Source: Stutzerimonas stutzeri
GTDB lineage: Bacteria > Pseudomonadota > Gammaproteobacteria > Pseudomonadales > Pseudomonadaceae
Assembly (NCBI RefSeq): GCF_002890895.1
Contig: NZ_POUL01000003.1
Coordinates: 248,001 to 312,000, forward strand
Direction of reading: 5' to 3'
Length of the DNA: 64,000 nucleotides
The notes beneath the pieces are model-generated. The model made no database searches. It was not told where the DNA came from and saw only the letters and a program-made list of their open reading frames with translations. Shown here piece by piece: positions 56,358-64,000 of this stretch. Both the position numbers and the translations under genes were made by a program. The stretch's first letter is position 1. Every line of letters begins with the position of its first letter.

Positions 56358-57754
56358 GCAGATCGCTGCGCAGCTGGCAGAGCAGCTGCATCACTAAAGC
56401 GCTGGAGCACTTCACCGTCACGCCGCACTTCTTCTGCCAGGCAACGCCGGGAGCCGGGAAGACGCGTATGGCGGCAGAACTGGCTCGCCGACTGCTTGAG
56501 CAGGACAGAATCGACTTGGTGATGTGCTTTGCGCCGTCCTGCCAGGTCGTTGATGGCTTTCGTTCGACCTTTGCTACGGTGCTTGGCAAGCGTCTGGATG
56601 GTCAGATAGGTGCCGTGGGTGCAGCATTTACTTATCAGGCCATGGAACACCGAGATGAGAGGTTCTGGCAGCTTCTCGATGATTACCGTGTGCTCGTAGT
56701 GTTCGATGAAATACACCATTGTGCTGGTCACGATCCGCTGCTCAGCAATGCATGGGGGCAGCAAGTACTGCACCGTATACAGGATCGCGCTGCCTTCACG
56801 CTGGCCTTGTCTGGTACGCCCTGGCGTTCGGACGATAAGGCCATCGCCCTGGCGCGCTACTCATCACCCGAAGGGCATCTGATCTGTGATTATCGCTACG
56901 GTTTGAAAGAGGCCATTGGCGACGGCGTATGCCGATCTCCTCGCATTGTGTTGCTAGATAATCAGAAGGTGAAACTTACGGAGGAGCTTGGTGCTGATAG
57001 CTCCGTGAGGTTGTTTCCCAGCATCGCCAAACTGTTGGACGAGTCACTCGTGACCTATGAGGAACTGCTGCGTCATGACGAGGTGATCAATCCGATCCTT
57101 GACCTAGGCTGCAGCAAGCTCAATGAGCTACGCCAGATCAAGCCTGATGCAGCCGGTTTGGTGGTGGCCACCGATATTGAACACGCTCAGCAAGTTGCCC
57201 TAGCTCTGGAGGCAATAGGTGAAGAGTGCCGTGTCGTAACCAACAAAACCCCGGAGGCACAACAGGTGATTAATGCATTCCGGAGCAGCGGTTGCCGCTG
57301 GATTGTCGCCGTGGGCATGATCAGCGAAGGCACCGACATCCCGCGCCTGCAAGTTTGCTGCTATCTCAGTCGTATCCGCACCGAGCTGCATTATCGGCAA
57401 GTACTTGGACGGGTGCTTCGGCGCACAGGTGAATCTGATCACCAAGCATGGCTATTCATGCTGGCAGAACCAAAACTGCAGGGCTTTGCGGAGCGAATAG
57501 CAAATGACCTGCCGGATGACTTGGCGGTATTGAATGAAGTACGGATTTCGATATCGACCCCAGATTTGGACCCTGACTTGATTGTTACAGCCGGCCATAT
57601 CGATGGGATGGATGGTGCAGCCTTAAGTCGGGCTGGTCAGGCTATTGATTCGGGGGCAACGAACACAATTTCGCTAGCTGATTTTGCAGCTGAGCCAGCT
57701 TATCAGGTCAGCTTTTCTCAACATTATAGGCAGCAGTTGTTGGCTTGTTTTTGA
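56354..57754 (+). CDS. DEAD/DEAH-type superfamily 2 helicase
   Basis: 466 residues. Walker A ATPGAGKTRMAAEL (residues 30-43), motif II DEIHHC near 118, motif III SGTPW near 153, motif V ISEGTDIP and motif VI QVLGRVLRR near 348. Compact, without insertion or fused nuclease. Related in outline to the helicases of type III restriction and of two-gene phage defence systems such as Hachiman, but the partner here does not look like HamA. Coupled to the winged-helix gene. Confidence 0.88.
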   Translation: MSRSLRSWQSSCITKALEHFTVTPHFFCQATPGAGKTRMAAELARRLLEQDRIDLVMCFAPSCQVVDGFRSTFATVLGKRLDGQIGAVGAAFTYQAMEHRDERFWQLLDDYRVLVVFDEIHHCAGHDPLLSNAWGQQVLHRIQDRAAFTLALSGTPWRSDDKAIALARYSSPEGHLICDYRYGLKEAIGDGVCRSPRIVLLDNQKVKLTEELGADSSVRLFPSIAKLLDESLVTYEELLRHDEVINPILDLGCSKLNELRQIKPDAAGLVVATDIEHAQQVALALEAIGEECRVVTNKTPEAQQVINAFRSSGCRWIVAVGMISEGTDIPRLQVCCYLSRIRTELHYRQVLGRVLRRTGESDHQAWLFMLAEPKLQGFAERIANDLPDDLAVLNEVRISISTPDLDPDLIVTAGHIDGMDGAALSRAGQAIDSGATNTISLADFAAEPAYQVSFSQHYRQQLLACF

Positions 57755-57897
57755 TGTTGCGCCGCATAGCCCGAGTAGTGGAAGCGTGTGGGTTGTGTGT
57801 GAACGTTCGCGTCATTGGCTCGGCAAATCATTGACGGCGAGCACGTGGATCAAAGTGCAGGCAAAAGTAATCGTGGTCGCAGGCCGGAGGTCATTAA

Positions 57898-58302
57898 ATG
57901 ACAGATACACGCATCAAAATAATCAGCGACTTCCTATCAAGTGAAAGCGAGGAAATACATAGCGCCTCTGACGATGAGGCAGCTGGCATCGCGCTGGCTC
58001 AAGAGCTGTGCCCTGGAAAAGCATACTGTTCAGTGAGACGATGGATTGTCGTCGATCTCGATATTTCAGATGACAAAAAGGCGCTGGTTACAGAGCAGGG
58101 TTTTCAGCCAATCGTTCTGTATGCCCACACCGTGGTAACAGATAGTGCTCGTCGATTTTCTCCAGGCGATTGGGTCAGAAGCACGCTCCTGGTCGATCGA
58201 AAAAGTAACTGCCTTTTTGAAACCCAAAATAGCGTTTACATCCTCTTGGGCACAGGAACCCGGAAGACAGCAGAACCAGCTGTAGTTGCCAGCATATTTT
58301 GA
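57898..58302 (+). CDS. Hypothetical protein (DUF6957-like)
   Basis: 134 residues with GGAGG before the ATG. Small alpha/beta protein with RRWIVVDLDISDDK, FSPGDWVRSTLLVDR and the C-terminal NSVYILLGTGTRK, similar to DUF6957 proteins of pseudomonad islands (from memory, unverified). No catalytic motif seen. Stands 143 bp after the helicase. Confidence 0.7.
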   Translation: MTDTRIKIISDFLSSESEEIHSASDDEAAGIALAQELCPGKAYCSVRRWIVVDLDISDDKKALVTEQGFQPIVLYAHTVVTDSARRFSPGDWVRSTLLVDRKSNCLFETQNSVYILLGTGTRKTAEPAVVASIF

Positions 58303-58319
58303 TGAGCTGCGGAGACATC

Positions 58320-58787
58320 ATGACTATGCCGGTCGAACGCACTGCCGCACTTATGGAGGTGCGCCGATTCCTTAACAGTCTGACAGTCTGACAGCCAGCA
58401 GCGAGGTCAGCGATGAGATAAAACGCCAGGCTACGCGCTCTGCGTCATTACCCTTCTGCAAGAGAGGTGGATATGCTCGCAGAGAAAGAGGAATACATCC
58501 GTAGAATGGGTGGAACCGTTCCAGCTCACCTGCTCATTACCGCCAAGCTGGATGAAACTGGTCGTATTCAGAAGCTGATTGAGGAAGATTGTAAAATCAT
58601 AACTGATCCAGCACATGGAACTACCAATAGAGCCAACACTTCTTTGCTGACTCAGCAAACTCTTCAGGAACCGCCTCGCGCTGTCACGCTTCATTCCAAT
58701 CCGCGGCCCAAGTTCTGCAAGGTCACCTCTTGGCCGACTACTGTCAGACGCTTCGGGCCGGACTCGGCCAGAGTTAGGCACTGGTAA
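58320..58787 (+). pseudogene. Decayed BPSL0761-like small protein gene
   Basis: ATG 58320 with GGAG gives MTMPVERTAALMEVRRFLNS, the family-like start, but stops after 23 codons. The stop lies in a tandem duplication of ACAGTCTG (58374-58389); removing one copy restores the frame to EVSDEIKRQATR, and a further shift gives ALRHYPSAREVDMLAEKEEY, the other conserved family block. The last part stays open to 58787 (a frame that can also start at ATG 58473 with GAGAGG). Two frameshifts suggest a pseudogene; the family name is from memory. Confidence 0.55.
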
Positions 58788-58904
58788 AGGGCTACTCCCG
58801 ACCAATTTCTGACCGCTGCGATGGTCCGCACCGGCTAAGATCTGAAGTTCTCGTAGTGGCTAGAGCAGTCTGTTCTTGAGTGTGAGGGCATCTAGGGGCG
58901 GTTC

Positions 58905-59087
58905 ATGAAGGATCGTAGTCACGATGAGTCAATGATAGAGCTTTTTAAGGCCGATCCGATTTATGCGGCTGAGCTGCTGGCTGAGGTTGTTCTTAATGGT
59001 AACGGGGACGAGTTGGCGATCTTGGAGCGGCAGCTATCGGCTGCTTTTGACACTCGTGGCGCTGCCCGGCCTTTTGAGCGGGTTTAG
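58905..59087 (+). CDS. Truncated antitoxin-like regulator
   Basis: 60 residues. RSHDESMIELFKADPIYAAE and the following helix match the N-terminus of HTH addiction-module antitoxins of the HigA-like group, whose HTH would come next. Here the sequence turns to TRGAARPFERV and stops, so the DNA-binding part is lost. No toxin gene adjoins. Probably a remnant. Confidence 0.5.
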   Translation: MKDRSHDESMIELFKADPIYAAELLAEVVLNGNGDELAILERQLSAAFDTRGAARPFERV

Positions 59088-59215
59088 TGGTGTATGGCAT
59101 TTTTCATGGTTTATATTTTCCATTTTATTTAGTCGCTGTTTTATAAGGGTTTCTTATAATTATAGATAATAGAGTGGGAGTGAGTAGGCCGGCGGAAGCC
59201 CCTGCGCTGTAACAG

Positions 59216-59248
59216 ACGAAAGCCCACATCAGCGGGCTTTCGTTTTTG
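59216..59248. terminator. Terminator between the decayed genes and the nuclease cassette
   Basis: ACGAAAGCCC, eight-base loop, GGGCTTTCGT, then TTTTT. The region 59092-59170 before it is very AT-rich and without genes. Confidence 0.85.
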
Positions 59249-59370
59249 TATATGGCCACTTTACACATACGGTACTTTGAGCTCGGCGTTTTTCAGATCT
59301 GCAAATGCCCCTGCGCACAACCCACGTCAACCTGTCGCGGCGTATGGCCGCGCAGATGCGCGGTGACGCG

Positions 59371-60324
59371 TTAGGCGGTTAGAAGAACCTCCTGAACTTC
59401 CGATACGTCGAGCGACGGCAGGCTGCCGACATTAATGCTGTACTTAATGCCTGTCACACCGAGTGGCGGCACGTAGTCATCGGGGAGCCTGGGGAAGTTG
59501 CCGGCCACTTCAAAGACATGGACATCACGGAATGTGAACCGGAGGAGGGCTCCTGTCTGTCGTAGGCCCTCGTGCCAGCCAAGTTGTGCTAGACGTGAAT
59601 CGAAAACATCTAGCGCACGCCCATCGGATACCAGCTTCTCCCGAACCTCATCGACGCGGTCTGCCAGCGTTTCGTCGCCGCCAATACTGCGCTCCAGCAT
59701 GACGCTCACAAACAGGAGGCGCTTGCTGGCGGGTGCCTTCAGCTGATCGAAACGGGATATTTCGTGCTTCGGTTCCGATCGCGTGGTGGTCTTGACTTCG
59801 ACGTGGACGCCCTGTCCGACGAAATCATGACGTTCGCTTTCAGGGCCGCTCCAAAGGTGGCTGACGCGCGGTCCGATGGTCGGGAGCAGCACGTTGGACA
59901 GAACCCAGAGCTCGCCGAAAAGACCGATCTGCTCTGCGATGCTCAGGTCAGGTGCGAGCGGGCGCAATGCCGCACGCATGTCGTCGATGATGCGTTCGAC
60001 CGAGACAGCAGGATCGCGGCCTTCGATGCGGATAGCGTGGAGGACCTTATTGGCTACGAGCGTAAGCAGTTCTTCGTGATGGCTGCGTGCGGAAACGTCC
60101 AGCCAAGTCTGTCCGCCTTCCAGGATGCGGACCTGAAGGCTCTGCAGGTCCGGCGGCAGGTTTTGCGGGGCAATATCGATGGCCAGCAGCAGGTGCAGGC
60201 GTCCGTCGTCTGACACTCCGATCAGCGCTGCTTCCAGGTCTTCGGCCGCCTGCTCGTAGATGTCCTCGTGCGGAAGTCGCTGCTCGCGCAGACTTGCCCA
60301 GCGGTCCTGTGTGATCTCAACCAT
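59371..60324 (-). CDS. PD-(D/E)XK motif protein (DUF4420-like nuclease)
   Basis: 317 residues from ATG 60324. A restriction-endonuclease-type core is visible: Glu138 in LFGELWVL, Asp167 in ESERHDFVG and Glu176-x-Lys178 in VHVEVKTT. Matches the DUF4420 nucleases that accompany Z1 and GHKL ATPases in the restriction-like systems described by Iyer, Abhiman and Aravind (2008). Start overlaps the Z1 stop. Last gene of a minus-strand operon. Confidence 0.85.
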   Translation of the reverse strand: MVEITQDRWASLREQRLPHEDIYEQAAEDLEAALIGVSDDGRLHLLLAIDIAPQNLPPDLQSLQVRILEGGQTWLDVSARSHHEELLTLVANKVLHAIRIEGRDPAVSVERIIDDMRAALRPLAPDLSIAEQIGLFGELWVLSNVLLPTIGPRVSHLWSGPESERHDFVGQGVHVEVKTTTRSEPKHEISRFDQLKAPASKRLLFVSVMLERSIGGDETLADRVDEVREKLVSDGRALDVFDSRLAQLGWHEGLRQTGALLRFTFRDVHVFEVAGNFPRLPDDYVPPLGVTGIKYSINVGSLPSLDVSEVQEVLLTA

Positions 60325-62635
60325 TGCGTACCCCACGGTTCACGACGAGCCGTTGTTCGCCGTCCGCAGTGCGGGGCAGCGAAAGCGCGAGGCCCAGCAC
60401 TGCTCGTGTTGGCGCGCGGAGCGGTTCGGGATCTAGGGGGTAGAGCAGGAGCAGGCCCTGCTGCGCGGGTCGGTCCTCGCGCATTGCCCGAGCATTGAAG
60501 CCTGAGGCAATGCGGTAGTTCTCTGGTCCACCATGCAGGTCGGCACCTTCATGGCGTGGATCGATCAGAATCCCGATCGACTCGTTGGCCTGCAACGAAC
60601 GTCGAACAAGGCCGAAAGGCCTTCCTCCCAGGAGTACCTGTCGTTCCCGCAGCGGGTTGGCTACGAATACGGTCCAGTTCGTCAGCTCTCCCGCTTCGGC
60701 TCGCTCGAGGATCCAGTCGGCGATCTCCGCGCCCTGAAATGCAACGCTGTTCGGGTGCCCTTCATAATGCCTCAGGAACAGTGCGATGTCCTCGGCCGGT
60801 ACATCGTGTGCTATGGCGCCGCCGTATGCATCCTGTGTCGGTGGATGCTGTCGCAGCAGGGCGGACGCCAAGTCGACGTTCCGTTCCAGCAGTCCCCGGT
60901 CCTGCATGGGAAACAGGATTGTCTGCGGGTTTTCGCCAGACCATGACCGTGCATCATCCGTCTGCATCCTGCTCTTGTTCTTGCTAGTAAGCAGGAGCTT
61001 AGAATGGGCGCGCATCCGGATGGCCATCTGGTCAGGCCTGCGGCCGGCCTTGTTCAGTGCCGTGATGGAGTCACGCAGGGATTCTTCGACCAGCGCCAGC
61101 TCCACAAACCACTGAGCGATACCTTCGGTTGTCCAGATACGGATCAGGTCTTCATAGCCTGTCCTGAAACCATACCAGCGGGCCATCTGCAGCAGAGCGT
61201 CCGCCATCGTTGTGGTGCGCAGGAAATAGGCGATCGTAAGTCCCTCAAGCGTCAATCCGCGCGACAGCCGATTGCCGCCCACTGCAACGAGCTGCCGTCC
61301 AGGCTTGGCATCGTATTCCAGTTCGTCGCCCGTCGTGCTGTTGAGCACAACGACGGCCAGACGAGCCAAGTTCGTCACTGCCTCTTCAAGTAGAACCTCT
61401 TCGCTGCAAGGCAGATCTACCGGTCCCAGCCCTGCGAGCGTTGACCGGAACATCTGTTTGAGCACGCCGGGTTCGGCGTTCTCATGATGGAACCAGTTGC
61501 GGATCTGTTCCTCGATCGCCTCTCCAATGCGCAACTGGTCCTGCTGGAGCCGGGATACGTGCACCAGCATCGTGTTCGGCTTACCCATCTGGCCGCGCTG
61601 CAGCCTAATGGCGCCGGCAAGTGCAAAGGTCAGGAGGGCATCGGCGAGCGACTGGGGAAGATCCAGCGGTCCCCGGGCAACAATCGCCTCGCTCCTTTTG
61701 CGTTGCTTCGGCTTCAGAGCCTTCACATCCGCCGCGTCTACAGGGCGCATTACATCGCGGTCCTGCGAGCTGACGCCGAAAAGCTCTTCCGTTCCCGTGT
61801 AGCCGTCCGGCCGCGGAAGCTGCACGACGAAGTCCTTGGGGAACAGGTCTTCGCCGACCTGGCTGTCACTGGCGTCTGGGTCGATGAGGATGTTGGCGAA
61901 TGGCGTAGCCGTGTAGGCGATGTATGTGGCCCGCGGAATCTTTCTGAGAATGTCGCGAATCAGGGCGTTGGTCAGTGACGGGGCCGTGTCGTCATCCGGT
62001 TCGGTGTCGGTGTCGATACTGGGGTCTCGCCGATTTCCGCGTGTATTGATGGAGGCCTGATCGGCTTCGTCATCGATGAGAAGAACCGGTACATCAGCGA
62101 GCCGGCCTTCAAGTCTGCCGAACCACTGGTTGAGCCGTTTCAGGATCGGCGTGATCTTCTTCGCGACGATCAGAACGGTACCGGTCGATGCGAATCCGTC
62201 GGCCACCTCCGGCTCACGAAAGTCTGAAGTCTCATCGGTCAGCGTGATCCAGTCGACGCCGGTCCCGACCAGCTCCAGATCCAAGCGCTTCTGCGTCTGG
62301 TTCCGCAATGAATCGTGAATGCCTGAAAGAACGATGATCAGGCGGTAACCGACGTCGGCTGCGCGAGCTGCCACAGCTGTGAAATTGGCGGTCTTGCCTG
62401 ACTGAACGTAGCCGACTACTAGGCCGCGGCACTGGAATTCCGGGCGCCCCACCGGTGTGGTCTTCGAAATGATCCGCAGTGACTCTTCCGCAACCGACGC
62501 AATCTGGTGCGGCTTCCATTTGGGCTGGGCCCGCAGATAGGCTTCATGCCGGGACCAGTTGGTCCAGGCGGTTGCATCGGTCCACAGGGCCAGCCTGGGC
62601 TTCAGTGTAAGGGGAAGGGGAAGCCGGACCTGCAT
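60317..62635 (-). CDS. Z1 domain NTPase
   Basis: 772 residues. P-loop GYVQSGKTANFTAV (about residues 75-88), acidic box VLLIDDEADQAS near 187, and the central Z1 domain with NLARLAVVVLNSTTG and VGGNRLSRGLTLEGLTIAYF, then RTTTMADALLQMARWYGFR. Z1 proteins are SF2-like NTPases in restriction-like systems, thought to move or remodel DNA for the partner nuclease. One-base overlap with the GHKL gene. Confidence 0.9.
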   Translation of the reverse strand: MQVRLPLPLTLKPRLALWTDATAWTNWSRHEAYLRAQPKWKPHQIASVAEESLRIISKTTPVGRPEFQCRGLVVGYVQSGKTANFTAVAARAADVGYRLIIVLSGIHDSLRNQTQKRLDLELVGTGVDWITLTDETSDFREPEVADGFASTGTVLIVAKKITPILKRLNQWFGRLEGRLADVPVLLIDDEADQASINTRGNRRDPSIDTDTEPDDDTAPSLTNALIRDILRKIPRATYIAYTATPFANILIDPDASDSQVGEDLFPKDFVVQLPRPDGYTGTEELFGVSSQDRDVMRPVDAADVKALKPKQRKRSEAIVARGPLDLPQSLADALLTFALAGAIRLQRGQMGKPNTMLVHVSRLQQDQLRIGEAIEEQIRNWFHHENAEPGVLKQMFRSTLAGLGPVDLPCSEEVLLEEAVTNLARLAVVVLNSTTGDELEYDAKPGRQLVAVGGNRLSRGLTLEGLTIAYFLRTTTMADALLQMARWYGFRTGYEDLIRIWTTEGIAQWFVELALVEESLRDSITALNKAGRRPDQMAIRMRAHSKLLLTSKNKSRMQTDDARSWSGENPQTILFPMQDRGLLERNVDLASALLRQHPPTQDAYGGAIAHDVPAEDIALFLRHYEGHPNSVAFQGAEIADWILERAEAGELTNWTVFVANPLRERQVLLGGRPFGLVRRSLQANESIGILIDPRHEGADLHGGPENYRIASGFNARAMREDRPAQQGLLLLYPLDPEPLRAPTRAVLGLALSLPRTADGEQRLVVNRGVRNG

Positions 62636-64000
62636 CAGGCCTTGTCCGTCAGCTGGTCCGGGACACCGGCCGTCTCCAGTGCGCGAAGGAATTCAGACAG
62701 AGCCGTCTTGGCCTCAGCATCCTTGTCGATGAGCTGCACGAGCGTCACCAGCGTCGGCATCAGCGGGGTGACCTCGACTTCCTCCCCCTTGAACCCGGTC
62801 TTGCGTTGCCATGGCTTGTCGCCGCTGCTGACAAGGCGGATTGAAGTTCTGTTCTTCTTTGCAGCCGAGGCCGGATCAGGTGCCACCACGGGATTGCCTC
62901 CCGCTGCTGTAGTCGGAGGCAAGAGGCCACCTAGCGCTGGCGTGCCGGCCGGCGACACAGTCCTGCCGCCTCCTTTCGGAGTCGGCGCAGGTTTTTCCTT
63001 CTTGTCGTACCGGGACCGGGCAGCTGCGCGAGGGATCTTGATCAGGTCTTTGAGGGGGGCGGTGATCGCAAAGGGCAGGCGAATGAGCTGCTTGCTGATA
63101 TCTACCTGCAGCTGCTCATCGGCCAGCCTGTCGAAGTCAACTGCGACACGAATCAGCTTGGTGTGCTCATCCTTGGCGAAGAGATCTTCCCAGCCGCCCC
63201 ATTTGATAAGGCGGTCAAGTCGATAGAAGTACAGGCCCTGAGCATCGTTTGCGCGGCCATTTAAAGAGTGGCGGTCGCGTTCGACGCGTTGTTCGAGCGG
63301 CAGCAGATCCTTGATGTATTCGTCGAACTCTGCCTCGTTTGGCGTAACGTACGCACGGACATAGAGGGCAGCCGTCTTGTCCGGAGAAGCACCGGGAAGC
63401 TCGATGCGATGCTGGTCGTACTCTTTTGTCAGCGGCTGCCCCATGGGGTTGTTGGCACGCAGAACGTCATCGTTAAGCCTGATGACGACCTTCTCGCGCC
63501 CGCGCGCCTTGCCTTCAAGGTACCGGTGGAAGACTAGTTCGAGGTGCGACTTGATGGCAGCGAGTTCCTGCGCGTAGGGAGAATCCGCCCTGCCTCTCGC
63601 AGGCTCTATCGAGGGGCGCATCTGTGTAAGCAGCACAGCTGTGCCGGAGTCGCCGATGTCGACTGCCGAGGTATGCTCGGGAGCTACCGGGTCGCTCAGA
63701 AGCGCCCAGCGGCGCGTCTTGGCAAGATGGTCCTTGTCCCAGGTGAGTGTCGTGCTCTCGTTTCCGGCAGCTTTCGATACGACCGTCAGTCGATCGGCCT
63801 GGGACCATGCCGCACCCTTCAGCCCATAGCCGAACTTGCCAAGATCGCCATCGTCGTATTCACGCTGGTGCCCGATCTTCATGGCGTCGCGCAAACCCGA
63901 TGGAGTCATGCCTGTGCCGTCGTCGCGAATGCACATCCACCGGCCGCCCGCATTGGGATTTGGGAAGTTGATGTTGATCTCCCGAGCGCCATGCGACAGG
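62635..64000 (-). CDS. GHKL (MutL/MORC-like) ATPase, N-terminus outside window
   Basis: The frame is open through base 64000, so the N-terminal helix with the Mg-binding Asn is missing. Visible are the G1 box CIRDDGTGM and the G2 lid GKFGYGLKGAAWSQ, typical of GHKL ATPases in the MutL/MORC group, then a transducer-like domain and a Pro/Ala-rich linker (about TPKGGGRTVSPAGTPALGG) before a short C-terminal helical domain. Presumed DNA clamp of the cassette. A cytosine methyltransferase gene is expected upstream, beyond the edge. Confidence 0.85.
   Translation of the reverse strand, partial: LSHGAREININFPNPNAGGRWMCIRDDGTGMTPSGLRDAMKIGHQREYDDGDLGKFGYGLKGAAWSQADRLTVVSKAAGNESTTLTWDKDHLAKTRRWALLSDPVAPEHTSAVDIGDSGTAVLLTQMRPSIEPARGRADSPYAQELAAIKSHLELVFHRYLEGKARGREKVVIRLNDDVLRANNPMGQPLTKEYDQHRIELPGASPDKTAALYVRAYVTPNEAEFDEYIKDLLPLEQRVERDRHSLNGRANDAQGLYFYRLDRLIKWGGWEDLFAKDEHTKLIRVAVDFDRLADEQLQVDISKQLIRLPFAITAPLKDLIKIPRAAARSRYDKKEKPAPTPKGGGRTVSPAGTPALGGLLPPTTAAGGNPVVAPDPASAAKKNRTSIRLVSSGDKPWQRKTGFKGEEVEVTPLMPTLVTLVQLIDKDAEAKTALSEFLRALETAGVPDQLTDKA

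Larger units (their letters stand above)
47791..64000. mobile_element. Genomic island inserted in umuC (right end outside the window)
   Basis: Left junction at 47790/47791 where the umuC frame is lost. GC visibly lower from 47.8 to 59.2 kb than in the chromosomal part, then high again in the nuclease-Z1-GHKL cassette, a mosaic. Contents: three tyrosine recombinases and a small HTH protein, SOS-regulated umuDC, XRE/winged-helix/helicase unit, decayed genes, restriction-like cassette. No attR, tRNA or transfer genes are seen. Confidence 0.85.

Noticed and set aside
58431-58805. 124-residue minus-strand frame
   Set aside because: No ribosome site or family; the plus strand here fits the decayed BPSL0761-like gene better.
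59763-60213. Plus-strand frames opposite the PD-(D/E)XK gene
   Set aside because: Antisense to a gene with complete nuclease motifs.

Overview
The window looks like a gammaproteobacterial chromosome of the Pseudomonas/Stutzerimonas (P. stutzeri) type. From memory of P. aeruginosa gene order, the run ung, ygfZ, sdhE, nadB, algU-mucA-mucB-mucC, lepA, lepB, DUF4845, rnc, era, recO, pdxJ, then icp, asrA (Lon-type), pruR, putA, putP is collinear with the PA0750-PA0783 region. GC is high there, and typical AlgU (sigma-22) and LexA sites are present. I see no rRNA, tRNA or CRISPR array.

Layout. 1-3.6 kb: rsxC (cut by the window edge, with a 65-residue repeat tail), rsxB and rsxA on the minus strand. 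3.8-12.6 kb: a small secreted basic protein, enoyl-CoA hydratase, an ABC substrate-binding protein, ung, a DUF4142 protein, an HDOD protein, ygfZ, sdhE-ygfX and nadB. 12.6-15.5 kb: the envelope-stress sigma operon algU-mucABC behind two near-identical autoregulatory promoters; mucD, expected next, is missing. 15.9-22.1 kb: lepA, lepB, DUF4845, rnc, era, recO and pdxJ. 22.1-25.9 kb: DUF2905, a LysR regulator, a DUF1127 protein, cmoBA and a chagasin-type protease inhibitor. 26-34.5 kb: a Lon-type protease with a sigma-32-like promoter, then the proline catabolism genes pruR, putA and putP. 34.5-41 kb: a periplasmic cupredoxin, an EAL phosphodiesterase, a DUF3034 outer-membrane-type protein and a lipoprotein haemoglobin, tightly coupled and bracketed by two putP copies. 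41-46.8 kb: a small lipoprotein, an M48 lipoprotein peptidase, a CHASE2 membrane protein preceded by a coupled 40-residue peptide gene, and a secreted alpha/beta hydrolase.

47.0-64 kb: a genomic island. A host umuDC operon with a LexA box is broken at codon 107 of umuC, inside the conserved SIDE active-site motif. The next genes are three overlapping tyrosine recombinases plus a small HTH/coiled-coil protein, ending at a 34-bp perfect palindrome. This architecture resembles Tn554-type TnpABC, recombinase-in-trio and gamma-mobile-trio (GMT) modules. Immediately inside, the island carries its own LexA-controlled, intact umuDC. Cargo follows: an XRE regulator divergent from a winged-helix protein and SF2 helicase pair, with a perfect inverted-repeat operator; a DUF6957-like protein; two decayed genes; and a GC-rich cassette of PD-(D/E)XK nuclease, Z1 NTPase and GHKL (MutL/MORC-like) ATPase that runs off the right edge. 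The right end of the island is not in the window.

The most interesting candidates are the recombinase module that destroys a host polymerase gene yet brings a replacement, and the two putative anti-phage cassettes in its cargo.
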